This document shows positions 8,056 to 16,804 of a DNA stretch of 64,000 nt, one piece after another (the stretch's first letter is position 1; every line of letters starts with the position of its first letter). Made by a program: the position numbers and the translations under genes. The stretch comes from Rhodococcus sp. Leaf278 (lineage in GTDB: Bacteria > Actinomycetota > Actinomycetes > Mycobacteriales > Mycobacteriaceae). Below the pieces are notes generated by a model, which did no database searches, was not told the DNA's origin, and saw only the letters and a list, made by a program, of their open reading frames with translations. Location: positions 249,539 through 313,538 of the forward strand of contig NZ_LMRR01000001.1 in assembly GCF_001426085.1 (NCBI RefSeq), read 5' to 3'.

Positions 8056-8654
8056 GATACCGGCATCTGGTTGCTCTGACGGCAGTGGTGGTGGTGACGG
8101 GCTGTACCGCCGAACCATCACCACCTGCCGCTCCACCACCGCCGGCTGTGCCCGTTTCCTCGCAGCCGTCGTCCGGCATGTCCACTCCCTCCCCCGTGGT
8201 GGACTCGGTGTGGCCTGCCCCGGCACGGTTGAGCGCCCAGACCATCGAACTCGACGAGCCTCTGATCGGCCTCGGTCTCACCGGGGACGGGCAGATGCAG
8301 GTACCGAGCGACTACGACGACGTCGGATGGTTCACCGGCGGCGGTCGGCCCGGCGTGATCGGGAGTCCGACGGTGCTCGCCGGCCATGTCGATTCCACGA
8401 ACGGCCCCGCGGTGTTCGATCGATTGTCCGAGCTGCGACCGGGAGATGTCGTCACGGTGGCAGACGAGACGGGTGGTCGAGCCGACTACCGTGTCGATCG
8501 GATCGGCGACTACGGCAAAGCGGAGTTCCCGACGGCCCTCGTCTTCGGAGCGGTGGCTGCCGACGAGATCCGATTGATCACGTGCTCGGGTGACTTCGAT
8601 AGGTCCGTGGGCAGCTACGAGCGGAACCTGGTTGTGTACGGGGTGCGGCAGTAG
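8052..8654 (+). CDS. Class F sortase, lipoprotein-type N-terminus
   Basis: About 200 residues with the sortase catalytic triad: LAGHVDS (His), LITCSGDFD (Cys) and SYERNLVVYG (Arg). Class F enzymes are frequent in actinobacteria beside CHRD genes. No ATG, GTG or TTG lies at a sensible place: the in-frame sequence upstream of the signal region begins at CTG 8052, overlapping the CHRD stop as CTGA, and gives RYRH, a hydrophobic stretch and a VTGC lipobox. I therefore propose a CTG start; GTG codons at about 8079-8088 would leave no signal peptide. A proline-rich linker follows the lipobox. Confidence in the enzyme is high, in the start low. Confidence 0.75.
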   Translation: MRYRHLVALTAVVVVTGCTAEPSPPAAPPPPAVPVSSQPSSGMSTPSPVVDSVWPAPARLSAQTIELDEPLIGLGLTGDGQMQVPSDYDDVGWFTGGGRPGVIGSPTVLAGHVDSTNGPAVFDRLSELRPGDVVTVADETGGRADYRVDRIGDYGKAEFPTALVFGAVAADEIRLITCSGDFDRSVGSYERNLVVYGVRQ

Positions 8655-9000
8655 CGGGTGGATTCGGTGGAAGCGGCGTTTTGGAGTTGACACCGAGAGT
8701 GTTGTAGTCTGGTCGACGGTTCGGATCACGAGTGCATGCACTCCAGTCCAGATCGCCCAATCAAGTTCTACCCAAGACCGTTGGTCACCGCCTTCTCGAA
8801 GGATTCACTTCCGGGAGTTGCGCGGTTGAAGGTTCGAGATCTCTTCGGACGGCCCACGCAGGAGAACGAGGTAGGGAACCTGTGTGCAGCCCTTGCGGTT
8901 GCCCGCTCGTTCACGCCCCGTGTGCTTCTTGCGCCGGGGCGTTCGTCGTTTTCCGGCCCTCTCGCGATCGACACAACTTCCCACGAGAGGAGGCGAAGTA
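8655..9000 (+). promoter_or_regulatory. rplJ promoter region and 5' leader
   Basis: 346 bp without a gene. The upstream end carries TAGTCT (8705-8710), a plausible -10, with TTGGAG (8681-8686) at 18 bases as -35. The leader of nearly 300 nt ends in a strong ribosome binding site GAGAGGAGG just before ATG 9001. No other open frame here looks coding. Confidence 0.5.
8771..8866 (+). ncRNA. Probable ribosomal protein L10 leader
   Basis: The leader contains CCAAGACCGTTGGTCACCG (from 8772) and, about 70 bases on, CCCACGCAGGAGA (8853-8865). These two blocks resemble, from memory, the paired conserved blocks of the bacterial L10 leader, the site where L10 with L7/L12 represses its own operon. Position directly upstream of rplJ fits. 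A covariance-model search was not possible. Confidence 0.5.
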
Positions 9001-9581
9001 TGGCAAAGCCCGAAAAGGTCTCAGCAGTATCGGAGATCACCGAACAGTTCAAGGGTTCGACGGCTGCCGTCGTCACGGAATACCGTGGCCTGTCGGTGTC
9101 CGGTCTGACTCAGCTCCGGCGTGCGCTCGGCGAAGGTGCCACGTACTCCGTCGCCAAGAACACCCTGGTCAAGCGCGCAGCCGCCGAAGCCGGTATTACC
9201 GGCCTCGACGATTTGTTCGTCGGACCGACCGCCATTGCATTCATCAAGGGCGAGCCGGTCGACGCTGCGAAGGCCATCAAGGCCTTCGCGAAGGACAACA
9301 AGGCCTTGATCGTCAAGGGCGGCTACATGGACGGCGCAACGCTGTCCGTGGACGAGATCAACAAGATCGCAGACCTCGAGTCGCGCGAAATCCTGTTGGC
9401 CAAGCTCGCCGGCGCCATGAAGGGCAACTTGTCGAAGGCTGCAGGCCTGTTCAACGCTCCCGCATCGCAGTTCGCGCGTCTGGCGTTCGCGTTGCAGGAG
9501 AAGAAGGCTGCCGGCGCACCCGCCGCAGCCGAAGCGCCTGCAGAAGCAGAAGCACCGGCGGAAGCTCCCGCCGAAAGCTGA
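9001..9581 (+). CDS. rplJ: 50S ribosomal protein L10
   Basis: 193 residues beginning [17 protein letters not shown], with the L10 core [16 protein letters not shown] and TLVKRAA, and a C-terminal helix followed by an Ala/Pro/Glu-rich tail common in actinobacteria. L10 forms the base of the ribosomal stalk and binds L7/L12 dimers through its C-terminal helix. ATG 9001 sits 6 bases after GAGGAGG; longer in-frame readings upstream would run through the leader RNA and are rejected. Co-transcribed with rplL. Confidence 0.97.
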
Positions 9582-9671
9582 TCCGCTGGTATTGGCGAAC
9601 AGCTCAGCTCCACACCACCAACACCAAGTCGCGGATCAGCGACCAGGTACTTACAGGAAGGACCCGCCACC

Positions 9672-10058
9672 ATGGCGAAGCTCAGCACCGAAGAATTGCT
9701 CGACCAGTTCAAGGAGCTCACCCTCCTCGAGCTCAGCGAGTTCGTGAAGGCATTCGAGGAGACCTTCGAGGTCACCGCAGCTGCTCCCGTCGCTGTTGCT
9801 GCTGCAGGCGGCGGCGCTGCCCCCGCCGAGGCTGCTGAAGAGCAGGACGAGTTCGACGTCGTCCTCGAGTCGGCCGGCGACAAGAAGATCCAGGTCATCA
9901 AGGTCGTCCGTGAGGTCGTTTCCGGCCTCGGCCTGAAGGAAGCCAAGGACCTCGTCGAGAGCGCTCCGAAGGCCATCCTGGAGAAGGTCGCCAAGGACGC
10001 AGCCGAGGCTGCCAAGGAGAAGCTGGAAGCTGCCGGCGCAAAGATCTCCGTCAAGTAA
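9672..10058 (+). CDS. rplL: 50S ribosomal protein L7/L12
   Basis: 128 residues, the standard size. The N-terminal dimerisation domain ([20 protein letters not shown]), an Ala/Gly-rich hinge (about 37-53) and the C-terminal factor-binding domain ([20 protein letters not shown] ... [12 protein letters not shown]) are all intact. It recruits translation GTPases to the ribosome. Ribosome binding site AGGAAGGA lies upstream of ATG 9672. The 90-bp gap from rplJ holds nothing notable. A strong terminator follows. Confidence 0.98.
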   Translation: MAKLSTEELLDQFKELTLLELSEFVKAFEETFEVTAAAPVAVAAAGGGAAPAEAAEEQDEFDVVLESAGDKKIQVIKVVREVVSGLGLKEAKDLVESAPKAILEKVAKDAAEAAKEKLEAAGAKISVK

Positions 10059-10100
10059 GACCGCTTCGCTGCAGTCGTACTTCGTGCTCTGATCAAGAGA

Positions 10101-10150
10101 GCGCAGAAGGGCCGTTCTCACCTCGGTGAGAGCGGCCCTTTTCTGCGTTT
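10101..10150 (+). terminator. Rho-independent terminator of rplJL
   Basis: GGGCCGTTCTCACC and GGTGAGAGCGGCCC (one G-U pair) form a 14-bp stem with a 3-base loop, extendable outward by CGCAGAA/TTCTGCG, and followed by TTTT. Confidence 0.9.
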
Positions 10151-10524
10151 CGGGCTCCAACTGTTTCTGGGTTCGAGGTGCTGCTTCGGCCGTCTCGTTG
10201 TGATCGGTCACTGACTCTGCCGGATTTCGTGACACCCGGATTGCGCCCCTGTTTACTCGATCTCGCCGAAGTCTGAAGCATGTCGAAGGGTTTCGGTTGG
10301 GTTCACTTGTGGTGTCTCACAGCATTGCGTCACTGGTACTTGTCACAGTTCTGGCGAGTCGCCGACCGTGTCGCGTGAGATGAGCCACACTGATGCAAGC
10401 TCTACAGCCTGACTCGGGGAAGTTCTTACTGGGCGGTAAGCTCCTGTGTCGGTGCGGACACCTGCATGGGATACAGTGACGCAACCCACATCCGGGTCGA
10501 TGTGTACGAATTGTGGAGGTCAGC
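10151..10524 (+). promoter_or_regulatory. Intergenic region with probable mce operon promoter
   Basis: 374 bp without a gene. TACAGT at 10472-10477 could be the -10 of the mceG-mce operon, with a leader near 40 nt; I see no convincing -35. Short inverted repeats that may be operator sites are CTTAC/GTAAG (10426-10441) and GTGTC/GACAC (10446-10461). No KstR-type motif is seen. Confidence 0.35.
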
Positions 10525-11727
10525 GTGGGAGTCGAGGTTTCGGTCGAAGGATTGACCAAGTCTTTCGGTGTACAGAAGATTTGGCAGGACGTGACGTTGA
10601 CCCTGCCGAAGGGTGAAGTCAGTGCGCTCCTCGGTCCTTCCGGTACCGGTAAGTCGGTCTTCCTGAAGTCTCTGATCGGTCTGCTGCGTCCCGAGCAGGG
10701 CAAGATCTTCATCGACGGAACCGACATCCTGCAGTGCTCCTCCCGTGAGCTCTACGAGATCCGCAAGCTGTTCGGGGTGCTGTTCCAGGACGGTGCGCTG
10801 TTCGGCTCGATGAACCTCTACGACAACGTCGCGTTCCCGCTTCGTGAGCACACGAAGAAGTCCGAGTCCGACATCCGCAAGATCGTCATGGAGAAGCTCG
10901 AACTGACGGGTCTGCTGGGAGCGGAAGACAAGCTGCCCGGCGAGATCTCCGGTGGTATGCGCAAGCGCGCCGGTCTCGCCCGCGCCCTGGTGCTCGACCC
11001 CGAGATCATTCTGGTCGACGAGCCCGACTCCGGCCTCGATCCTGTTCGTACCACGTACATTTCGCAGACTCTGATCGACATCAACGCCAACATCGATGCC
11101 ACGATCCTGATCGTCTCGCACAACATCAACCTCGCACGTACGGTGCCGGACAACATCGGCATGCTCTTCCGCCGTCAGCTGGTCATGTTCGGCCCGCGCG
11201 AGGTGCTCCTCACCAGCGACGAGCCGGTGGTCAAGCAGTTCCTCAACGGAACGATGATCGGTCCGATCGGTATGTCGGAGGAGAAGGACGAGGCGCAGAT
11301 GGCGCACGAGCAGGCCCTCGTCGATGCCGGGCACCACGCCGGTGGCGTCGACGACGTGGAAGGCATCGTGCCGCAGATGAAGGCGACCCCCGGTACCCCG
11401 GTGCGTAAGGCCGTCGGTCGCAGGCAGGAGCGGGTCCGCCAGATCATGCACACCCTGCCTCACAATGCGCAGGTCGCGATCCAGGAGAGCCTCGATACCA
11501 CCGACCCCGGGCATCAGTACCCCGCGTACGCCGGCCAGCAGGGTCACGACCAGCAGGGCTACGACCAGCAGGGCTACGACCAGCAGGGCTACGACCAGCA
11601 GGGTTACGACCAGCAGGGCTACGGCCAGCAGGGATATGACCAGCAGGGATACGACCAGCAGGGTTACAGCGGGCAAGGACATGATCAACAGGGCTACCAA
11701 GCTCCTACGCAAGGTCGGGGTCAATAG
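10525..11727 (+). CDS. mceG: Mce transporter ATPase MceG (Mkl) with QGY-repeat tail
   Basis: 400 residues, cytoplasmic ABC ATPase that powers Mce lipid importers. Walker A GPSGTGKS (37-44), signature SGGMRKR, Walker [13 protein letters not shown] and switch His (VSHN) are intact, and the C-terminal regulatory domain closely follows mycobacterial Mkl. GTG 10525 has GGAGG five bases upstream; GTG 10513 overlaps that site. Unusual: from residue 337 the protein ends in eleven pentapeptides, mostly DQQGY, encoded by 15-bp tandem repeats at 11533-11697. The gene lies 5 bp before yrbEA and so heads the mce operon, whereas in Mycobacterium tuberculosis mkl is apart from the mce operons. Confidence 0.93.
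   Translation: MGVEVSVEGLTKSFGVQKIWQDVTLTLPKGEVSALLGPSGTGKSVFLKSLIGLLRPEQGKIFIDGTDILQCSSRELYEIRKLFGVLFQDGALFGSMNLYDNVAFPLREHTKKSESDIRKIVMEKLELTGLLGAEDKLPGEISGGMRKRAGLARALVLDPEIILVDEPDSGLDPVRTTYISQTLIDINANIDATILIVSHNINLARTVPDNIGMLFRRQLVMFGPREVLLTSDEPVVKQFLNGTMIGPIGMSEEKDEAQMAHEQALVDAGHHAGGVDDVEGIVPQMKATPGTPVRKAVGRRQERVRQIMHTLPHNAQVAIQESLDTTDPGHQYPAYAGQQGHDQQGYDQQGYDQQGYDQQGYDQQGYGQQGYDQQGYDQQGYSGQGHDQQGYQAPTQGRGQ
11533..11697 (+). repeat. 15-bp tandem coding repeat, 11 units
   Basis: Eleven near-identical units of GACCAGCAGGGCTAC type within mceG, encoding (D/G/S)(Q/G)QG(Y/H). Units vary mainly at third positions and at the first codon. Copy number is likely to vary between strains. Confidence 0.95.
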
Positions 11728-11732
11728 CAGAC

Positions 11733-12527
11733 ATGGGGGGATCGAAGAAGTCCGCGTTCGCTCCGGCGAACGCCGCTCTGACACAAGCCGGCAATATCGT
11801 CGAACTTCTGGTCGAGGTCGTTCGGAACACCTTTCGGAGGCCGTTCCAGTTCCGTGAGTTCATCGAGCAGGCCTGGTTCATCGCCAGCGTGACGATTCTG
11901 CCGACTGCGCTCGTCGCCATTCCTTTCGGCGCGGTGGTCTCACTGCAGACCGGATCGCTCATCAAGCAACTCGGTGCCGAATCGTTCACCGGTGCAGCCA
12001 GTGTGCTCGCGGTCATCCAGCAGGGTTCGCCTCTCGTGACGGCTCTGCTCGTTGCCGGCGCCGCGGGCTCGGCCGTCACCGCCGACCTGGGCTCCCGGAC
12101 CATTCGTGAAGAAATCGACGCGATGCGAGTCCTGGGTATCGATCCGGTGCACCGCTTGATCGTTCCGCGTGTGCTCGCCATGATTCTCATCGCGCTGTTG
12201 CTCAACGGCCTGGTTTCGGTCGTCGGCATCGCGGGTGGCTACTTCTTCAACGTGATCCTGCAGGGCGGTACCCCCGGTGCGTACCTGGCGTCGTTCTCGG
12301 CGCTGGCGCAGCTTCCGGATCTCTATGTCGCAGAAGCGAAAGCGGCGATCTTCGGCCTGATTGCGGGCATCATCGCCTCGTACAAGGGGCTCAACCCCAA
12401 CCCCGGCCCCAAGGGCGTCGGCGAGGCAGTGAACCAGACCGTGGTCATCACGTTCCTGCTGCTCTTCTTCGCCAACCTCATTCTGACCCTGGTGTACCTC
12501 CAGGTCGTTCCAGCGAAGGGAGCGTAA
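11733..12527 (+). CDS. yrbEA: Mce ABC permease YrbEA
   Basis: 264 residues of the MlaE/YrbE permease family, with about five membrane helices and the conserved loop EEIDAMRVLGIDPVHRLIVPRV that contacts the ATPase. Pairs with YrbEB to form the membrane channel of the Mce importer. ATG 11733 starts 5 bp after mceG. The closing segment GLNPNPGPKGVGEAVNQTVV is typical of actinobacterial YrbEA. Confidence 0.93.
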   Translation: MGGSKKSAFAPANAALTQAGNIVELLVEVVRNTFRRPFQFREFIEQAWFIASVTILPTALVAIPFGAVVSLQTGSLIKQLGAESFTGAASVLAVIQQGSPLVTALLVAGAAGSAVTADLGSRTIREEIDAMRVLGIDPVHRLIVPRVLAMILIALLLNGLVSVVGIAGGYFFNVILQGGTPGAYLASFSALAQLPDLYVAEAKAAIFGLIAGIIASYKGLNPNPGPKGVGEAVNQTVVITFLLLFFANLILTLVYLQVVPAKGA

Positions 12528-12532
12528 CCGCG

Positions 12533-13393
12533 ATGACTATCGCAAGAGGTCGCGGTGACCGCACACTGATGCGCGTCAAGCGCGTCGGCAATGCTCCGCT
12601 CAACGTGCTCGATCGTGCAGGCGAGCAGATGTCGTTCTATCTGCGGGCAATCGGGTGGATTCCCAAGACTGCAGTCCATTACAAGAAGGAGGTGCTCCGC
12701 CTGCTGGCGGAGGTCACCTTCGGCAGCGGCGCGCTGGCCGTCATCGGTGGCACCATCGGCGTGATCGTGATGATGTCGGGCTTCACCGGCATCGTCGTCG
12801 GCCTGCAGGGATACGCAGCGCTCGAACAGCTCGGTAGCTCCGTGCTCACCGGATTCCTGTCGGCGTACGTCAACACCCGTGAAATCGCACCGATCGTCGC
12901 GGGCCTGGCGCTCTCGGCAACCGTCGGCTGTGGCTTCACCGCTCAGCTCGGTGCCATGCGGATCTCCGAGGAGATCGATGCGCTCGAGGTCATGGCGGTG
13001 CCGAGTGTGCCGTTCCTCGTCACCACTCGCATGATCGCCGGCTTCGTCGCGGTCATCCCGCTCTACATCGTCGGTCTGCTGGCGTCCTACATCGCGTCCA
13101 GGGGGATCAGCACGATCTTCAATGGGCAATCGTCGGGTTCGTACGACCACTACTTCAATCTGTTCCTACCCCCGGAAGATGTGCTGTATTCCTTCCTCAA
13201 GGTGCTCATCTTCGCTTTTGTGCTGATCATGATCCACTGCTACTACGGCTACCACGCCTCCGGTGGACCGGCCGGCGTCGGTGTCGCAGTGGGCCGTGCA
13301 GTGCGTACGGCCATCGTCACGATCGCTGTTCTCGACTTCTTCCTGAGCCTCGCCATCTGGGGCACGACCACCACAGTGAGGGTTGCCGGATGA
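12533..13393 (+). CDS. yrbEB: Mce ABC permease YrbEB
   Basis: 286 residues, second MlaE/YrbE permease, with the coupling-loop motif EEIDALEVMAVPSVPFLVTTR and the ending GYHASGGPAGVGVAVGRAVR. It starts 5 bp after yrbEA and overlaps mceA by 4 bp. Forms a heterodimer with YrbEA by family knowledge. Confidence 0.93.
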   Translation: MTIARGRGDRTLMRVKRVGNAPLNVLDRAGEQMSFYLRAIGWIPKTAVHYKKEVLRLLAEVTFGSGALAVIGGTIGVIVMMSGFTGIVVGLQGYAALEQLGSSVLTGFLSAYVNTREIAPIVAGLALSATVGCGFTAQLGAMRISEEIDALEVMAVPSVPFLVTTRMIAGFVAVIPLYIVGLLASYIASRGISTIFNGQSSGSYDHYFNLFLPPEDVLYSFLKVLIFAFVLIMIHCYYGYHASGGPAGVGVAVGRAVRTAIVTIAVLDFFLSLAIWGTTTTVRVAG

Positions 13394-14745
13394 TCGACTC
13401 GCCGTCGCGACTGCAGCGAGTACTGCTCGGACTTGCATTCTTTCTGGTGCTCATCCTGTTTCTGGGATGGAGCATCACCTCCTACAACAAGACGTTCAAG
13501 GACGTGGTGAACGTCAGCCTCGAAACCGACTCGGTAGGAAACGCTCTACCGATGAACGCCGACGTCAAGGTGCGCGGAATGATCGTGGGCGAGGTGCGAT
13601 CGGCGTCGAGTGTCGACGGCGTGGTCACGTCGCAGTTGGCCATCGATCCGGACAAGGCACCGCTGATTCCGTCGAACGCGACAGCTCGACTGCTCCCGAA
13701 GACATTGTTCGGCGAGCGATACGTCTCGCTGATCGTGCCCGAGAACGATTCGGCGTCGCCGATCACCGACGGCACGGTTCTGCGTCAGGACACGAGCGGA
13801 AACGCGATCGAGGTCGGGCAGTTGCTCGACGGCTTGCTCCCACTGCTGCAGGCAATTCCGCCGCAGGATCTGGCCAACACCCTCGGGTCGCTGGCGCAGG
13901 GCCTCAGCGGACGCGGCGAGCAGCTGGGTCAGACCATCGACAATCTGACGAACATCGTGTCGGGTCTGAACACGGAGCTGCCGAACATTCAGCAGACCCT
14001 CGTCGGTCTCGCAGATTTCTCCCAGACCTACGCGGACGCGGCACCGGAGCTGATCTCGGCCCTGGACAACCTGCGTACGACGGGTAACACCGTCGTAGAG
14101 CGTCAGTCCGGTCTCGAGACGCTCTACGGATCGCTCACGTCGGCGTCGAACGTCACCGCGGACTTCCTGCAGGCGAACTCGGAGAATCTGATCAGCTTGG
14201 CGTCGAATTCCCGTGAGGCACTCGAACTGCTCGCCGAGTTCTCGCCGACGTTCGGCTGCACGTTCAGCCAGTTCGCCGAAGGTGCCAGGCGAGGCGCGGT
14301 CGTGCTCGGTGAGGGCGACGAGTATCCCGGCATCAACGTCTCCGCATCGTTCGTCAACCCGAAGGGCCGTTACTTGCCGAACCAGGACGAGCCGCGCTTG
14401 TTCGACGATCGCGGAGCTACGTGCTTCGAGCCTGCTGCACCCGGAGAGTTCTTCCCGCAGTACCCGGGAGGTTCCATCAACGACGGTTCGTACCAGGTCC
14501 CGACTCGCAACCCGGGCCCGCAGACGATCCCAGGACAGGGCCCCCCGAAGTCGGCTCAGAGTTCCATCGTTCCGGCCATCGCGGAATCCGCCGAGCCGGC
14601 GAGCTACGAGGGCTCGGACTTCGAGCGCGACACTCTGGCCGTGATCTACGGACAGGCGAGTGGTGTTGCACCGGACAGCATTCCGTCGTGGGCTGCCGCT
14701 ATCGGCGCTCCGGCACTGAGAGGAGCGGAGGTGAGCGTGAAATGA
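13390..14745 (+). CDS. mceA: Mce family protein MceA
   Basis: 451 residues. One N-terminal membrane helix (about 10-28), then the MCE/MlaD domain (about 38-115, with VKVRGMIVGEVRSA) and a helical Mce tail with regular hydrophobic heptads (about 120-290) that forms part of the periplasmic tunnel, ending in a Pro/Ser-rich region. Substrate-binding subunit of the Mce lipid importer. ATG overlaps yrbEB (ATGA). The order A to F identifies it. Confidence 0.92.
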   Translation: MIDSPSRLQRVLLGLAFFLVLILFLGWSITSYNKTFKDVVNVSLETDSVGNALPMNADVKVRGMIVGEVRSASSVDGVVTSQLAIDPDKAPLIPSNATARLLPKTLFGERYVSLIVPENDSASPITDGTVLRQDTSGNAIEVGQLLDGLLPLLQAIPPQDLANTLGSLAQGLSGRGEQLGQTIDNLTNIVSGLNTELPNIQQTLVGLADFSQTYADAAPELISALDNLRTTGNTVVERQSGLETLYGSLTSASNVTADFLQANSENLISLASNSREALELLAEFSPTFGCTFSQFAEGARRGAVVLGEGDEYPGINVSASFVNPKGRYLPNQDEPRLFDDRGATCFEPAAPGEFFPQYPGGSINDGSYQVPTRNPGPQTIPGQGPPKSAQSSIVPAIAESAEPASYEGSDFERDTLAVIYGQASGVAPDSIPSWAAAIGAPALRGAEVSVK

Positions 14746-15809
14746 GAGGCCTTCTCGCGCCGATCATCAAGTTGGTCGTGTTCGCTGTGATCACGATCAT
14801 CGCCACGGCCACCCTTGCCTTCACCATCGCCAATTCGAGTGGCGGCGGCGGTACCACGTTCTCGGCAATGTTCACCGACGTCACCTCTCTCAACGAGGGC
14901 GACGAGGTTCGTATCGCCGGCGTTCGCGTCGGCCAGGTGGACAAGATCGAGATCGCCAACGAACGCGAAGCGAAGGTGGACTTCACGCTCAGCAGCCGTG
15001 ACTGGCTACCGGCGAGTTCGACGGCGACCATCCGCTTCCGAAACCTGGTGGGCCAGCGCTACATAGCCATCGAGCAGGGCTCGGGCGATCAAGGTCAGAA
15101 GATCAACGGGGGTGCGACGATCCCGTTGGAGCGGACCAAGCCGGCGGTCAACCTGACCACGCTGTTCGACGGCTTCCGGCCGTTGTTCACCACGCTGAGT
15201 GCAGACGACGTCAACAAGTTGTCGTACCAGATCATTCAGGTGTTCCAGGGGGAGTCGGGCACCATCAACGAGCTGGTGACCAACACTGCGAGTCTGACGA
15301 ACACGGTTGCAGACAAGGATCAGGTCATCGGCCAGGTCATCACCAATCTCAACAACGTTCTGGCGACGGTCAATCAGAACGACGGGCAGCTCGACAGTCT
15401 GATCGTCAACACTCAGAAGTTGGTCTCCGGACTGTCGGCCGATCGTGACGTGGTGGGCTCGGCCGTCACGTCGTTGGCCGGTCTGACCAACGCAACGGCC
15501 GATTTGCTCGAACCGACCAGGCCGTCGATCCAGGGATCGGTGACGGCCCTGAACACGGTGTCGGAGACCGTGAACCGCCGCAGCGACGACGTCGACAAGG
15601 TCCTCGGAATTCTGCCGAACAAGCTGGACAAGCTCATCCGCACGGCCCAGCAGGGATCGTGGTTCACGTTCTACCTCTGCGGCATCGATATCGTTGCCGG
15701 ACCGGGGTATTCGCCGAACCTGAACTTGCCGACCGGGCTTCCGACCGTAAACCAGCCGCTGTACACGAACTCGGCAGAGCGCTGCAAAGCTGGGGGGATC
15801 AAGCAATGA
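14742..15809 (+). CDS. mceB: Mce family protein MceB
   Basis: 355 residues: membrane anchor (about 8-30), MCE domain with DEVRIAGVRVGQVDKIEI and FRNLVGQRYIAI, then a long helical tail. ATG 14742 overlaps the mceA stop by 4 bp, so the much longer in-frame reading is rejected. Second subunit of the Mce hexamer. Confidence 0.92.
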   Translation: MRGLLAPIIKLVVFAVITIIATATLAFTIANSSGGGGTTFSAMFTDVTSLNEGDEVRIAGVRVGQVDKIEIANEREAKVDFTLSSRDWLPASSTATIRFRNLVGQRYIAIEQGSGDQGQKINGGATIPLERTKPAVNLTTLFDGFRPLFTTLSADDVNKLSYQIIQVFQGESGTINELVTNTASLTNTVADKDQVIGQVITNLNNVLATVNQNDGQLDSLIVNTQKLVSGLSADRDVVGSAVTSLAGLTNATADLLEPTRPSIQGSVTALNTVSETVNRRSDDVDKVLGILPNKLDKLIRTAQQGSWFTFYLCGIDIVAGPGYSPNLNLPTGLPTVNQPLYTNSAERCKAGGIKQ

Positions 15810-16804
15810 AATCTCGTCGTAGTCCGGCAACCATCGGTGCGCTGGGAATCGCCGTCATCCTGCTCGCCACACTGTCGGTCTTCTTTCTCGACCGGCTTCC
15901 GATCATCGGTGCCGGCTCGGTGTACACCGCAGAGTTCAGCGAAGCAGCAGGTCTCAAGCCGTCCAACGAAGTCCGCATCGCGGGCGTCAAGGTCGGCAAG
16001 GTGACCGATGTGCGTCTCGACGGCGACCGGGTACTCGTGGACTTCACGGTGCAGGACGCCTGGGTCGGCAACGAGTCGCGAGCGGCCATCGCCATCAAGA
16101 CATTGCTCGGCCAGAAATACTTGGCCCTCGACCCCAGTGGCCCGGAAACCTTGAGCCCCAAGGACACGATTCCGCTCGATCGCACCACGTCTCCCTACGA
16201 CGTGATCGATGCGTTCTCGGCTGCGGCATCGACCATCAACGACATCGACACCGACCAACTCGCCAACAGCATGCGAACCCTGTCCGAGGCCTTCTCGGAG
16301 ACCCCGGCGAACATCCGTGCCTCGTTGGACGGTGTGACTCGGTTGTCTCAGACGGTGGCAAGCCGCGACGAGGAGCTCAAGAAGCTGTTCGCTGCCACCG
16401 GTGAGACATCGAAGGTGCTGGCCGACCGCAACGAGCAGTTCAACAAGTTGATCACCGATGCAGGCCCGTTGCTCGAAGAGCTCAACAACCGGCAGCAGGC
16501 CATCTCGCAGCTCCTCACCGGCACCCAGCGGGTGTCTCAGCAGCTGACCGGTCTGGTCCGCGACAACGAAGCCACCATCAACCCGATGCTGCAGCAGCTC
16601 AACGGCGTCATCGAGATCCTGCAACGCAACAACGACAATCTCGACCGGGCACTCAAGCTGTACGAGCCGTTCATTCGCCTCTACACCAACGTGACCGGTA
16701 ACGGCCGGTGGCTCGATATCGTCCTGGCCAACCTCACACCACCCGGAGTTCCGTTGATACCTGGTTACCGCGAGCCCTCGGTCGACAAGTTGGCGGGGAA
16801 CTGA
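15806..16804 (+). CDS. mceC: Mce family protein MceC
   Basis: 332 residues: N-terminal anchor (about 9-28), MCE domain (NEVRIAGVKVGKVTDVRL, then LLGQKYLAL), and a helical tail. Start overlaps mceB stop (ATGA at 15806-15809). It is the shortest of the six and lacks the extended C-terminal tail. Confidence 0.92.
   Translation: MKSRRSPATIGALGIAVILLATLSVFFLDRLPIIGAGSVYTAEFSEAAGLKPSNEVRIAGVKVGKVTDVRLDGDRVLVDFTVQDAWVGNESRAAIAIKTLLGQKYLALDPSGPETLSPKDTIPLDRTTSPYDVIDAFSAAASTINDIDTDQLANSMRTLSEAFSETPANIRASLDGVTRLSQTVASRDEELKKLFAATGETSKVLADRNEQFNKLITDAGPLLEELNNRQQAISQLLTGTQRVSQQLTGLVRDNEATINPMLQQLNGVIEILQRNNDNLDRALKLYEPFIRLYTNVTGNGRWLDIVLANLTPPGVPLIPGYREPSVDKLAGN

Noticed and set aside
8687-8710. TTGACA and TAGTCT as an rplJ promoter
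   Set aside because: The spacer is only 12 bases; TTGGAG at 18 bases fits better, so TTGACA is probably not the -35.
9323-10096. Open frame on the minus strand across rplJ and rplL
   Set aside because: Shadow of the ribosomal genes; low-complexity Ala/Ser translation.
11533-11697. Regular repeats suggesting a CRISPR array
   Set aside because: The 15-bp units are contiguous, have no spacers and encode an in-frame peptide tail.
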